Below are positions 11,222 to 22,713 of a stretch of DNA of 64,000 nt, in pieces (the stretch's first letter is position 1; every line of letters begins with the position of its first letter). The stretch is from Eustoma russellianum (taxonomy: Eukaryota; Streptophyta; Magnoliopsida; Gentianales; Gentianaceae), in contig AP025043.1 of the NCBI GenBank assembly GCA_036186865.1, positions 32,711,141-32,775,140 on the forward strand. Reading direction: 5' to 3'. The notes beneath the pieces were generated by a model. That model saw nothing but the letters and a program-made list of their open reading frames with translations, did not search any database and was not told where the DNA came from. The position numbers and the translations under genes are program-made.

Positions 11222-12558
11222 ATGACTGCTGCTCCTTCATTCGCCGCAGTGGTCGCAGGATCATCATCTACGCCGATATCCATCTCCCCTAAGACAGCCA
11301 CTCGTTATAAAGGTATTCCTTTGGTTTCATTTCTTGATTCGGAAATTGATGCATTGGCTGTCCCTTTTCGGTATTCCCTAGTTGGTACATTTTGGTATGG
11401 GCCCCCCCCCTAAAGGTGATACGCGACGTTTTTGAAAAGATTGGTTTTCACCATGACCTTCGGATTACCCTCATTGATCAAACGCATATACTACTGAATT
11501 TTAGCAATGAAGCAGATTATTTGAGATGTTTTTATCGTCGTTCTTGGCATATTTCTGGTTGCCACATGTGGGTTACAAAATGGACAGTGGATTTTGATCC
11601 TTCCTCTGATGTCCCAATTGTGCCGGTTTGGATTGTGCTACCGACATTGCCGATTCATCTACATAGGCAGGAAGCTTTGTTTGAAATAGTGCGTACAATC
11701 GGTTTGCCCCTTAAATTGGACGTAGCCACCTCTAAAGGCTTACGTCCATCGGTAGCTCGGGTATGCGTGGAGCTGGATGTATCTCAGGAGTTGCCGCAAA
11801 AAATTTATCTGCAAGCTAAAGGTCGTTTAATTCTTCAGTCGGTTGTTTATGAAGATTTACCGTTGTTCTATACTGACTGTCGTAGACTGGGGCATGAACT
11901 TGCTGATTGCACATCTAAGGGCGAGACTGGTATTCCGCCTCCACCTCCGCCGCCCCCGAAATCTCGTCCATCCAAGACGCGATGGACTCCAGTAAAACAC
12001 AAACAAACTGCTCCACCGCCAGGGAATGAGCTGAATAACGATGTAGAAGATCCATTGGATAATCTAAATACAGTCGAAGAAAATATGGTGCCGAATGCAC
12101 CGCCTCCCATTTCTGTGGAGGATCCATCTCATCTCTCAAGCGATCAGGGAGCAGAGGGCCATGTCATAGGGGAGCCGATCCCAACACCGGAGCGTCACCC
12201 TTCCGATAATACCCTACATGATGAGTTTTGTGATGCAGCGGATTTTCCTACTGATACCATGCAACACGACATTGGACATGTGTCGGACACTGATTTGCCT
12301 ACTGACACATTTGTGGAGGACATCTCGACGGTCTCGGATGATGTGGCTCGGCGCATGCAGCACATGCAGCCGTCTCCAGATGATGAGTTACTACTATCGC
12401 GGCTGCAGGATTCGACGGTAGATGCAGCGTTTATTCCTGTGGTGCCCCGCCGTAAACGAAGATCCCGCAAGGATCTTCCCCCTCTGCCTCCATCCACCGT
12501 CCTCACGCGTAGTGCTTCGCACATTATTCAGGGAAGTTCCTCTACCCTATCTCAATGA
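11222..12558 (+). pseudogene. L-A ORF1: DUF4283-like RNA-binding protein, frameshifted
   Basis: ORF1 protein of plant L1 LINEs, thought to bind element RNA as a nucleocapsid-like chaperone. Translation would start at 11222 (MTAAPSFAAVV). The frame breaks at a run of C at about 11402-11410 and resumes at 11392-12558 in another frame, consistent with a slip in the homopolymer. The DUF4283-like domain covers roughly the first 200 residues. It is followed by a zinc-knuckle remnant FYTDCRRLGHELADC, in which the first Cys is Tyr, then a Pro-rich linker (IPPPPPPPPKS) and an acidic tail ending in basic PRRKRRSRK. The stop overlaps the ORF2 start as ATGA. The sister copy L-B retains all knuckle ligands. 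Confidence 0.88.
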
Positions 12559-15500
12559 ATATTTTAATTTGGAACATTCGGGGCATGCGTGCCTCGCTGC
12601 CTAGGTTGCGTTCTTTGATTCATGAACATAAATTGCATTTACTCGCATTGATTGAACCTAAACATGCTCCATCACAAATAATGTGTTATGGTTTACGTCT
12701 TGGTTTCTCGCAGACTTTTGTTTCGCAATCTGAGAAGATTTGGTTTTTCTGGCGGGATACTGAATTCACTGTACTTGCCATGCAGGACCAGGACCAAGTG
12801 GTCCATTTAACATTAAAATCACTCTCGTTACAAGCGACATTTGTTCTTTCGTTGGTCTATGCAAAACATACACACTCTCAGCGTCAGCTACTTTGGCAAT
12901 CTTTGTGTGATTTCCATGCCACGTTGCAATTGCCCTGGTTAGTTGGGGGTGACTTTAATACATTCCGCTCTCTGGCGGATCATCATGGTCGATCCACTCC
13001 AGCGTTGGCTTCATTACAAAATTTTAATGAGTGTATAGAACACTGTTCTCTTGTGGATCTCCCGTATCATGGTACCCGTTTTACATGGGCAGATGGTAGA
13101 GGTCTTGGCCGCGTTCGGAGACGATTAGATTGGATTTTGGTTAATGCTATGCTCCAGGATTATTTTGATATCCTGCAGTTAACTCACTTGCCTCGGACTA
13201 CATCGGATCATACTCCGCTCCTGGTGTCATGCAAAATGTCTTCTTTCCAGCCCCGTCGCTCATTTCGTTTTTTGGATGCATGGCTACATCATTCTGATTT
13301 TCAATCCTATGTACATACCATGTGGCAGTCTTATCCAACGACGGGTGGCATGACTAGTTTTTATCGGAAATTATTTTCCCTGAAAAAGGATATTCAACGG
13401 TGGAACAAAGATGTCTTTGGGAATATTTTTAATACTCTGAAGCATGCAGAAGAGTTGCTGAATACTGCAGAAAACAGATGGGATGCCACACCAACGGAGT
13501 CTACGCGGGAGGCATATCATAAGGCTAAGGCGGAATATTTGATGGCCTCGAACTATGAAATGCAATTTTGGAAACAGAAGGCCAGGGTTAAATGGTTAAA
13601 GAAAGGCGATGCTAATACTAAATATTTTCACACTCTGGTTAAAGGACGACGCGCACATCTTAGTATACAGCAAATTCGAAATTCTGAAGGTGTTCTTCTT
13701 ACTGCTCAGGATGAGATCATGGCATCTGCGGTAGATTTCTATACAACTTTATTCGCGCGACAAACAACGCATTCACATTCGGCGATTTTATCACACATTC
13801 CATGTTTATTATCCGACCAAGACAATATTATGCTCACGCAGCTTCCGTCTGAGGCAGAGGTGAAGACAGCTGTGTGGAGCTTGGATCCTCATAGTGCTGC
13901 AGGACCAGATAGATTTCATGGAACTTTTTATCGTTCTTGCTGGGCTACTATACATTTAGATGTTCTGAAGGCAGTGCAGGAATTTTTTCTGGGAGTTCCC
14001 CAGCCAGCAGTTATGGCTGGTGCTTTGATTACGTTGATTCCGAAAATCCAAGCTCCACAAACATTTAGTGACTTTCGGCCTATATGTCTGACAAATTGTT
14101 TGAGTAAGGTTTGTACTCATATCATTGCTACGCGTTTGGGTACGCTCTTGCCGCGTCTCATATCTCCAGAACAGACAGGATTTTTGCCCGGACAAGATAT
14201 ATCTATGCAGATATTGTTAGCACGGGAAATGATCCATATGATGGACAAAGGAGGATCTCAGCTATGTTTGAAGCTCGATATAATGAAGGCATTTGATAGA
14301 GTAAGCTGGGAATATCTAGAACTTTTATTGTGGCTATTCGGATTCTCGGATTTCTTTATTCGTGTGATTGTTAATCACCTTAGTGCCACACGGTTATCAG
14401 TGTTAATAAATGGCCAGCCATCTTCCCAATTTCGGCCTTTTCGTGGTGTAAAACAGGGTGATCCATTATCACCGCTATTATTTATATTATCTTCGGAAGG
14501 TTTCGGCAGAGGTTTGCGTTCTCTTTCGGCAGCTGGACACATTCAATCTTTTCGGCTAGGGCGTGTCCCACTTGCTATCACGCACTTGGCGTATGCAGAT
14601 GACTTGCTCATATTTCTGCGCGGCACGCAGCGCAATTTGCGGCATTTTTGTACTTTCCTAACTCAGTACGAAACAGCTTCTGGACAAAAGGTGAACTATA
14701 ATAAGAGTAATATCATCCCATCGGCAAATGTTACCTCGCAACAGCAAAGAATATTTCGGGACATTCTTGACATGCGCCTCTCTTCTCTACCCTTTCGATA
14801 TCTGGGTGCCTATCTACATAAAGGCATTAATAGAGCCAGGTTCTGTACCCCTTTGCTGCAACATGTGGAGACTCGTTTACATGGATGGCATGCACGCCTT
14901 CTTACCCAAGCTGGTCGTTTAACCCTGCTACATTCAGTAATTGCGGCAATACCATTACATATTTTAGCAGCAGGTGGTTTACCCAAATCTATCATCCGTA
15001 TTCTTTATCGGAAAATGGCTTCTTTCTTTTGGGGCAATCGTCATCATTGGGTATCATGGAATAAAATCGCAGTACCTTATGATGAGGGTGGTCTGGGTCT
15101 CCGAGATCTCAATTCCCTACAAAAGGCGTATCATTGTAAAATCTGGTGGTCCTATCATACAAATGACACCCTGTGGAGCACTTATATGCATATGAAGTAT
15201 GGCAGGCGAAATGATTTCACACCGCGGCTTCCAGATTCGCCAATCTGGAAGTTAATCTGTCGCATACATCCTACGTGCATCTCTCATACGACAGGTTTCG
15301 GACATTTCCTTTCATGGACACCTTCATCCACTGGTGAGTTTACACTAAAATCGGCTTATAATGTTTGTCGGACCGCAGCCCCTACGCTGCTATCATCAAA
15401 GTTTATTTGGTTCAAGCATCACTCTCCAGCTGCTAAACTGTTGTTATGGCGTATTTTCAGTTCGGCACTACCATTTGAGGATTTCATTGGTCGTTATGCT

Positions 15501-16414
15501 GTAATGTGCCCTACACAGTGCCCTTTTTGTCGGCAGGCCTCTGCCACAGTTGCACACATATTTATGCGCTGCGATCGCATCTCCCCCATCTGGGCATTTT
15601 TTTCTTCTGAACTTCAGGGTTTGTTGCCGACAGTGACCACCCTTCGACAATATTTGTTATCGTGGTGGTACCGATCTTCTGCATCTTCCCTCTCTGGCGT
15701 TTTAAAAGTTGTCATTCCTGCAATCACGGTCTTGAACATTTGGAAGTTCTATGCGCAGCTCACCTACGGGAATCCACATCTTTTACGACAGCCTTTCTTC
15801 GGAATGCTATACACTTTGACATAAATACGTGGATTTATAAGATTCAGGGCACCAAACTGGCAGCAGGCTCTTCCCTCTCACTTTCTTGGATACCACGCCT
15901 TCGATCCCCTCGCCTAAAGATTGTTCGTTGGCAATGCCCTCCGTCGGGTAGGTACAAATTAAATGTAGATGCTGCAGTAGGAGCTCGATTTGCAGCAGGG
16001 GGCGCAATCCTGCGCACGCATCACGGCGAATGTGTCCGTGCTATTTCCTTCCGACTGCCTCTAAGCACACCTTTCATGGCGGAAATTCAGGCGACCTTAT
16101 TTGGTCTAATATATTTTCTTCCAGTCTATCGATCAATTATGATGGAATCTGACTATGAAGATTTAGTCAAGCGTCTGCATACCAGACAGCAAGTTTTTGG
16201 TAATTATCATCTTTCCACTTTGCGATCGCTTCTTCAGTCACACGGGATAGCGATAAGGCATGTATATAGAGAAGCTAATAAGACAGCTCATTACTTAGCT
16301 CAACATGCCATGCTTTGCCCAGCGACAGGAGTTTTTGATAGACAGAATTTGCCTCCGATGGTTCGTGCCTCGTTACTTCTCGATCTCACATCACCCAATA
16401 TTCGCGTAGGCTGA
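12555..16414 (+). pseudogene. L-A ORF2: endonuclease-RT-RNase H, one frameshift
   Basis: ORF2 polyprotein for target-primed reverse transcription. It is open from 12555 to 15824 and then shifts at about 15780-15800 to a frame ending at 16414. Domains in order: APE-type endonuclease (NIRGMR at the start, GGDFNTF near residue 130, TSDHTPLL near 216), RT (FRPICLTN near 505, MKAFDRVSW near 575, GVKQGDPLSP near 630, AYADDLL near 678), a zf-RVT zinc-binding region (about 950-1015), and after the shift an RNase H with LNVDAAVG, MAEIQAT, ESDYEDL and REANKTAH. Apart from the shift the frame is free of stops. The length of about 1285 codons equals that of intact L-B. The C-terminal RNase H is a known feature of plant L1 elements. 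Confidence 0.93.
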
Positions 16415-17402
16415 GCATCAAGTCTTCCACATGGATTGGCATGTCTTGTTTTGCCCTGCCCGTACCATATCAGGTACGGGCGGGTATGGTACGTTTTCTA
16501 CACAATTCTTGTGCTGTTATTTTCCTTTTCCTGGTCACTATTATAGTTTGCTCGTTTTCTCCATAATTGTACACTGGTGGTTCTTTTCCATTTCGCTGAG
16601 ATGCTTCCGTTATGTTCATTTGGAGCATGCGTTCCAACAATTTTGGCACTTTTACGACCTTTCTGCCTATCCTCGATTGAGTGCAGGCAGGCTCGGTATG
16701 CTTTGTAATCCTTTACGCTATTGGATATTATCACACAATATTTGTTATCATTTTAACTGCGCTGATCTTTTGATGAGCATTTCGCCACCACACAATTTGG
16801 CATTCATTTGGAGCTAGAGCATTCCACTGATGGCTGTTTCAAATGGCGTTTTACCCACTGTTACACGATTATGGGAGGATTTGGCTACGCTTGTCATCAC
16901 TGCCGGCCCACTAGTTGGTGCTGGCAGGCAGGGTATGATCTTCAACTGTAAATGTTCCTTTGGTTCATTACGCTTTCTTCTGCTGCTTTGCTCAGTATTG
17001 GTTATTTTCATTGCATGGCAACGACGCTGCCTCGGCATGGATCTTCAAACCGATTGCATGTGTGCCACGTATGTTCTGGATCATTTTGGAGCCACATTGC
17101 CGATATTCACTGTGCTACGAAGGAGCTAATCACTTGGACAGCAATACATCCACAATCTTTATATTCACTATTCTACCATTTTGATATCAATGATAATCGA
17201 ATAAATATGTACGCTTTTTCCTTCGCCAAGGTTTTATCCACAAGGGTGGTTTTTCTTGGCAAGGTTTTAATGCGGCATATCATATTCGATTGGAGATATC
17301 TTTTACTAGCGTCCTATTTCTTTAATTCACAAACTCAGACTTCTGTAATATGGTTTTCCTCCGCCATAAGTGAGGCTTATTTATAATAAAAATCTCTTTT
17401 CA
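16415..17402 (+). other. L-A 3' UTR with stem-loop array and conserved 3' core
   Basis: Non-coding tail after the RNase H stop. It contains at least three stem-loops of one type. The first is at 16456-16483 (CTGCCCGTACC, six-base loop, GGTACGGGCGG). A decayed one is at 16663-16690, and a third at about 16901-16926. GTATGG or GGTATG lies just downstream of each. Further on, 17225-17260 forms a two-step stem (GCCAAG/CTTGGC enclosing CCAC/GTGG), and a short terminal hairpin CCTCCGCCATAAGTGAGG lies at 17353-17370. Short frames in this region recur in L-B and L-D because the nucleotide sequence is conserved. I do not regard them as genes. Confidence 0.7.
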
Positions 17403-20400
17403 AAATATATATATATATATATAAACGTGTACAAGCATATATAAACGTGTACATGTATACATGATATCTTGCCATTACTTGCCTTATTTAGCTTATATAT
17501 TATGTTGCCGTACTAACGAGCCATGAAGCATTAGAGCTTACATCATATGGCAAACATTTGTTGTGTTTACACTATTTTCAGGTGCCACCATTAATGAACT
17601 AAACTAGTTCATTAAGTGAAGTACTTAGTTTAATAAACTAAGTAGTTCATTAAAGGAAGCCATATTTGGAAAAGGCACAAATGCAACAAGGCTAAGGAAG
17701 GAAAATTTTTTCCTCCTCCCCATCTTTAATACACACGCAATATACATATATATTACACCTATTTTCAGATTTTTTTGAAAAAGGCACATACACATGTATT
17801 CCAACGTACTACCGACACGTTATATATTTTACGTACGTATGTTAACGTCACACCACTATACTTAAATCATATTTATGAGTATATTCAGGTCTTATATCAT
17901 ATGGTATAAGATATGTTGATGACAAATTAAATACGACACGATAAAAGGTTCTAAACCGAAAATTGTCGTATCGGACGAATACCGAAACTTCGCCAACGTG
18001 TCACGTACCTGCCATAAATAAATGGCCAGCCCCTATACTTCAAAAATTGATGAAAATTTCGTGCACTACATGTAATATTCAGCCAAAAATACTTTCCATG
18101 TTGGCACACCCAAATCATTCCACATTAAGGCCAAAATGTGAAGATTCCAAGTTTAATTTTTGTCACATGTAAATGGTACCACTTTAGACCAGCCAAGTGC
18201 TGAGAATTAAAGTATATATTATATATATTATGTATAACATAATATATATAACATGTGCAAAAGTTGGAATTTAAATTAGAGAAAAATCGGGTAATCGATA
18301 AATATCGAAAATTTGGTTTTCTACGCACACAACACATGGAACGTTTTTGGTGCATCATGTGACACGTATCTAGACACTTTTTACATATGATATACATTTT
18401 AAAGTGTTCTAGAAAATTAAATTAAGGGCTGATTGGAATATAACATGTGTGTATTATTAAATGTGTATTATTTTACAAAGTTAGCAAAAATAAATTTCAG
18501 CACATGCACATACACATTCCAACGTCACCTACCGCTGATTTGGAGCATATGTGGAGCTTTGTTGGCATCTTGATTGGTCAAGGATCAATCATACAATGTT
18601 GGTGGATTGGAGAGAGAAGCTACAAATGGTAAGAATTCAAAATATATCTCTCTTATGTCACATGCTGCAAATTTCAGCATGCTACACACAAGCTGGCCGA
18701 AATTTTGCTCTTCAATGTGACATATTTTGTCATCTTTTATTATGTGATTGATTAGAAGAAGAAATGGAAAGGTTTTGAATATTATTTAAATAAACAAATG
18801 GTGATATTATGTATATCACACATGCTGAAAACTTTTCAGCATGTGTACAACCTTGTGGCCGAATTTGAGAGCCAAAATGTGTCCAAGTTCATTTCTTATT
18901 TGGTAGCAATACTTACCAAAAATTGTTGATTCATTTTTATAATGAAAAATCAAAGAATATTTGGCATTATTTTGAAAGAAAAGGAATGGTGCACATGCTG
19001 AAAATTCGGCATGGCAATGAGACTAGTTGGCCGATTTTTTCATTAAGATTGGAAGGATTTTTATCTTGCAATTTATGTGACATATCTTATGAGTTATGGA
19101 AGTTATTTTGTGATGATTTTTGGCACATGCTTAAGTGTATTCTCAGATTTTTTTTTCCAAGTCATCATGATGACAACGTTGAACCAATAAGGAGGTGTCA
19201 AGTAAGCGAAGACTAAATGATCATCCAATAAGAAGATGCCAAGTAAGCAAGGCCTTGTCACAATGATGTCTTACACTCTCTCAAGGACTTAAAAGATAAT
19301 TTTCAAGAGGGGAGATACACCAAGGGGACGGCTGCATCATTAAAAAGGAAGAGAAGAGAGCAAACAAAAATAAGGCCAAGCATTGCAAAATCAAAGTGAT
19401 CAAAAGCCTAGTTCTTCTTCTTCTACATTCTCTCTTTCTTTCTTTCTTCTTGTAAGCCTATTGTATTCATATTCTTTCAATCTTGAATAGGCTTGAGATA
19501 AATCACCATTCATATATCTTTGTAAAAGATTGATCAATGTGTGATCAATCTTCATTCTAGCAAGGTGGTGGTGTTCGTGTGAATTGTACTCGTCATACAA
19601 GGTTTGTAAAGGGTTGGAGTTAGGTGTAACTCTATCAACCCTGCGGTAAGGTGTACTGCGTGTGTATGATTAGTTTGAAACAAGGAAGGTGTTCCTTGAA
19701 GACTGGAGTAGGTTGTTTATAACCGAACCAGTATAAAATTCTTGGTGCCATTTACTTTCTGCATTTACTTTTCAGTTACTGCACTGTTTACTCTTCGTGT
19801 TCGCATTTGTAAAAATAGTAAACAATTTTCAAAAATCTCAACAATTTCCATAAATATACCTACACGTTCTAGGGTTAATTTGGCACAAGTTTCAACCCTT
19901 TTGGATAAGTATAAGTCGATCAAAAATCAAAAGTTCTGAGACTAGTGCAGTCTGAATTTCAGACTTGCAAAGAGACTTTGATAGTAGTTGACCTACTTCC
20001 CAAAAGAATTTTTCAAAACTGTTTCAACCTATTTAAATATAGTATATAAGAAGTTAGTGGTTAAATTTTCAGAGCATTTGGACGTTCACACAAATAGGAA
20101 TTAATTTTTCAAAACCATCTACCGTTTCTGGCAGATTTGCACAATCTGATTACCAACGGTTTTTGAAGGGGTTAAAGGTTGAATTTTAATTTGAAATTTT
20201 TAGGGGACCCTCATAACATCTGAGGCTAAGTGCTCTCAAAATTTCATAATTTTTGGAGACCTCTAACCTGGTTTTAAAAATGTTTTAAAACAGGTCCTGA
20301 AAACAGAATCTGTTTTCAGAAGTTGAATTGGTTAGGTTTAAAGAAATTTTAAAAACCACACTTTCCGCACCACCTATTCAACCTCCCCCCTTCTAGTGGT

Positions 20401-20417
20401 GCCTTGAAGATCCTACA
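17403..20417 (+). repeat. C2: 5' LTR, main segment
   Basis: This continues the LTR after L-A and ends CTTGAAGATCCTACA at 20417, right before the PBS. It holds the TTATATCATATG palindrome, the three palindrome units (18659, 18818, 18985; the third is decayed to GAAAATTCGGCATG), a CTTTCTTTC tract (about 19433) and AGTATAAAAT (about 19729) as a TATA-box candidate. Several frames (17963-18172, 18923-19216) recur in the 3' LTR only because the LTRs are near-identical. I see no gene in it. Confidence 0.92.
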
Positions 20418-20419
20418 AT

Positions 20420-20431
20420 TGGTATCAGAGC
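20420..20431 (+). promoter_or_regulatory. C2: primer binding site
   Basis: TGGTATCAGAGC two bases after the LTR end. This matches the 3' end of initiator Met-tRNA, the usual primer for plant copia and Ty3 elements. Confidence 0.95.
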
Positions 20432-20471
20432 ACAGGAACACTCACTTCAAAGAATCCAACGATTCCGTGAG

Positions 20472-22438
20472 ATGGCAACCACAACAGTGCAAGAAGGAAT
20501 GTCAACTGTAAGGTCTCCTCTTTTCGACGGTGAGTCTTTTATTCAATGGAAATTAAGAATGAAACTTTTTCTTATGGCTATTGATATTGATCTATGGTCC
20601 ATTATAGAAGACAGTCCATTTGTTCCCACTAAGATGTCAATAATTGATGGTGTCACACTAGAGGTTACAAAAACGAAACAAGAATACACTAGTGATGACA
20701 AAAAGAAGTTGAGTATGAATGCTAAAGCCATGCAACTACTATTAAACAGCCTAAGTAAAAGTGAGGCTAGTTACGTGTCAAATTGTTCTAGTGCTCAAGA
20801 GATGTGGCATATTCTTGAAATGAAACATGAAGGGACTAGCCAAGTAAAGGAGTCCAAAATCAATATGCTTATGTCCACACTTGAGTCCTTTAAATTATTT
20901 CCAAATGAGTCTATTGTTGAAATGGATTTACGCTTGACTAACATTTAGAATTCTCTTGAGTCTCTTGGCAAAGCCTTCACTATACAGAAAAAGGTACAAA
21001 AGGTCTTGCGAAGCCTTCCATCCGAGTGGGACCCTAAAGTAACAGCCATAGAAGAAAGTAAAGAGACCAAATCGATTAAAATGGAAGAACTAATCGGATC
21101 ACTTAAGGTATATGAAAACAAACTTTCTTTAAGACATTCTGAGTCCATTTCTAATAATGACAGGGCTATAGCATTTAAATCAAATGAATACGTCGTAGAT
21201 GATAGTGACACAGATTCTGATGATGAGGACTTAATCACAATGGCTAAAAGATTAAGAAAAATTTTGAGAAAATCGATTAAACATAAGTCTACCTTATCTA
21301 AGGATCATAAAAATAAAAATAAGGTAATAAAGTGCTATGAATGCGGCAAACTTGGACATTTATCATATGACTGCCCTAATAAAGAAAAACAAACAAAAAC
21401 AAATACCCTGACAAGGATCGGAACAAGAATAGACTCGTCTCAGAACCTAAGCAAAGGAGAAGAGCATTCAAAGCCTCCACTTGGAGTGACACATCCGACT
21501 CTGAGACCGATGATACGGAAGAACACAAGGCACAAGTATGCTTTACATCTAAAGCATCAAATGAGGTATCTTCCGACTCTGATTCCGATTCTGAATGTTC
21601 ATATGATGATTTATTTTGTCAATATTTAGAATTGCATAAGTTTTCAAAGACTCTTGCAAAAGAAAAGAAGCGATTAATTGAAGACAAGAAATTGTTAGAA
21701 TCTTCTAACAAAGATCTTGTGTCTCAATTAAACGATTCAAAAGAAGAGTCGTCATGCATTATAAATTCATTAAAATCTGAAATTTCATCATTGTCATCAG
21801 AGAACATTGAATTGAAATCCGAGATTTCAAACTTGAAATCAAGGAATGCGCATGTAGAGAAAAAGGTGAAACAATTTGATACGGGATCCAACATGCTAGA
21901 TCGCATTATTTTATCACAAAAACAGGACAGTGATAAAACTGGATTAGGATACAGCGAGACAAACGAAGCATCATCTAAACCATCTAAGTTTGTTTTGTCT
22001 AAGAAAGTAGACACATCAAAGGCATACGTAGCGCCTAAAATAAAGCAAAAACCTCCTCTCCCCACATCTCGTCATATCTCTTCTTCATCTCATATGAAGT
22101 GTAATTATGTGCCGTATAAATATGAGAAGAAGACTAGTACACCATTTATCTCATCTCATCGTGCTTCTTATCATACAAAGAGAAATCACATGCCATATAG
22201 AAAGCCACTGATGCATATGCGACATTCATATCATAAAAATGCATCTAGATCACTCTCCGTGCATGCAAACCAAAAACGAAAACCATACTATATGCATGAT
22301 GGGATTCTTGGCCAAAGGCCAAACGCATTTGCCCCCAACGGATACTATGTTGTATTTTCATCATCTTTCTCACCTTTTGGAAGACCTAGAAAGGTCACCC
22401 AAATTTGGGTACCAAAAGGGACATTTTCAAAGGGTTGA
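20472..22438 (+). pseudogene. C2: gag, one stop and one frameshift
   Basis: Capsid/nucleocapsid protein of a SIRE/Maximus-like copia. The ATG at 20472 (MATTTVQEGMSTV) fits, 40 bases after the PBS. The UBN2-type core (FDGESFIQWKLRMK, TSDDKKKLSMNAKAMQLLL, CSSAQEMWHILEMKHEGTSQ) is followed by an intact CX2CX4HX4C knuckle, CYECGKLGHLSYDC (21330-21372). Next come a Ser/Asp-rich acidic stretch, a coiled coil (about 21632-21890) and a basic tail. TAG at 20946-20948 interrupts it where C1 has Tyr. A one-base insertion near 21398 shifts the frame to the one ending at 22438. No protease motif follows. Length to the stop is about 655 codons. Confidence 0.9.
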
Positions 22439-22713
22439 ATAAATAACCCTTACGAACGCACATATATGAAATGCCTGATTTTTTTCTTCTTTACAGGAAT
22501 CTTTTGATTTACTTTCCAAAATAAAGGGGGAGAGAAAAGCATGATTTAAGGGGGAGAAAGAGAGACACTGATTGATCTTAATTGTACAAATCAAGGGGGA
22601 GCCGGATTTGAAATTCGAAATTCAAATTTCAAATTTGTGCATGGTTCAAGGGGGAGAGATAGCATTTAAATCATGTACACAAGTTATTTTGAAAATCATC
22701 AAAAGGGGGAGAT
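22439..22713 (+). promoter_or_regulatory. C2: PPT region with five GGGGGAG runs
   Basis: Gag is followed after about 70 bases by the standard 3' leader. It has five polypurine runs (about 22525, 22549, 22594, 22649, 22704), the last being AAAAGGGGGAGAT directly before the LTR. The whole pol region is missing between 22438 and about 22490. The segment TTTTTTCTTCTTTACAG near 22478-22497 looks like a splice acceptor, but it corresponds to ordinary post-pol sequence in C1. Confidence 0.88.

Larger units (their letters stand above)
11038..17402 (+). mobile_element. L-A: full-length L1-type LINE
   Basis: About 6.4 kb, comprising a GC-richer 5' UTR (11041-11221), ORF1, an overlapping ORF2 and a 3' UTR of about 990 bases. 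It is flanked on both sides by (TA)n, AAATATATAT at 11011 onward and again at 17404-17422. The uninterrupted C2 3' LTR has only one such run at this point, so the runs are the target duplication. The 3' end (TTATAATAAAAATCTCTTTT) has no clear poly-A. Each ORF carries a frameshift, so this copy is not autonomous as it stands. It is the only LINE here with both a 5' UTR and a 3' UTR. Confidence 0.92.

Noticed and set aside
16952..17386. 144-codon frame with similarity to 28200-28300 and 51307-51504
   Set aside because: The similarity is due to conserved LINE 3' UTR nucleotides. Start points and frames differ between copies, and a structured RNA explains it better.
17963..18172. Short frame recurring in several copia LTRs (also 1261-1500 and 28744-28953)
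   Set aside because: It begins with TTG rather than ATG and lies in LTR sequence. It recurs only because the LTRs are copies; lengths and ends differ and other LTR copies break it.
18923..19216. 97-codon frame identical in kind at 29706-29999
   Set aside because: Shared only by the two near-identical C2 LTRs. C4 and C3 have stops in the matching region, so there is no sign of selection.
22470..22500. C2 as a retrocopy of a spliced gag-only RNA, suggested by TTTTTTCTTCTTTACAG at the joint
   Set aside because: If that acceptor had been used, the pyrimidine tract would have been removed. It is retained, and C1 has the same TTTACAG in its normal post-pol sequence. A plain deletion fits better.
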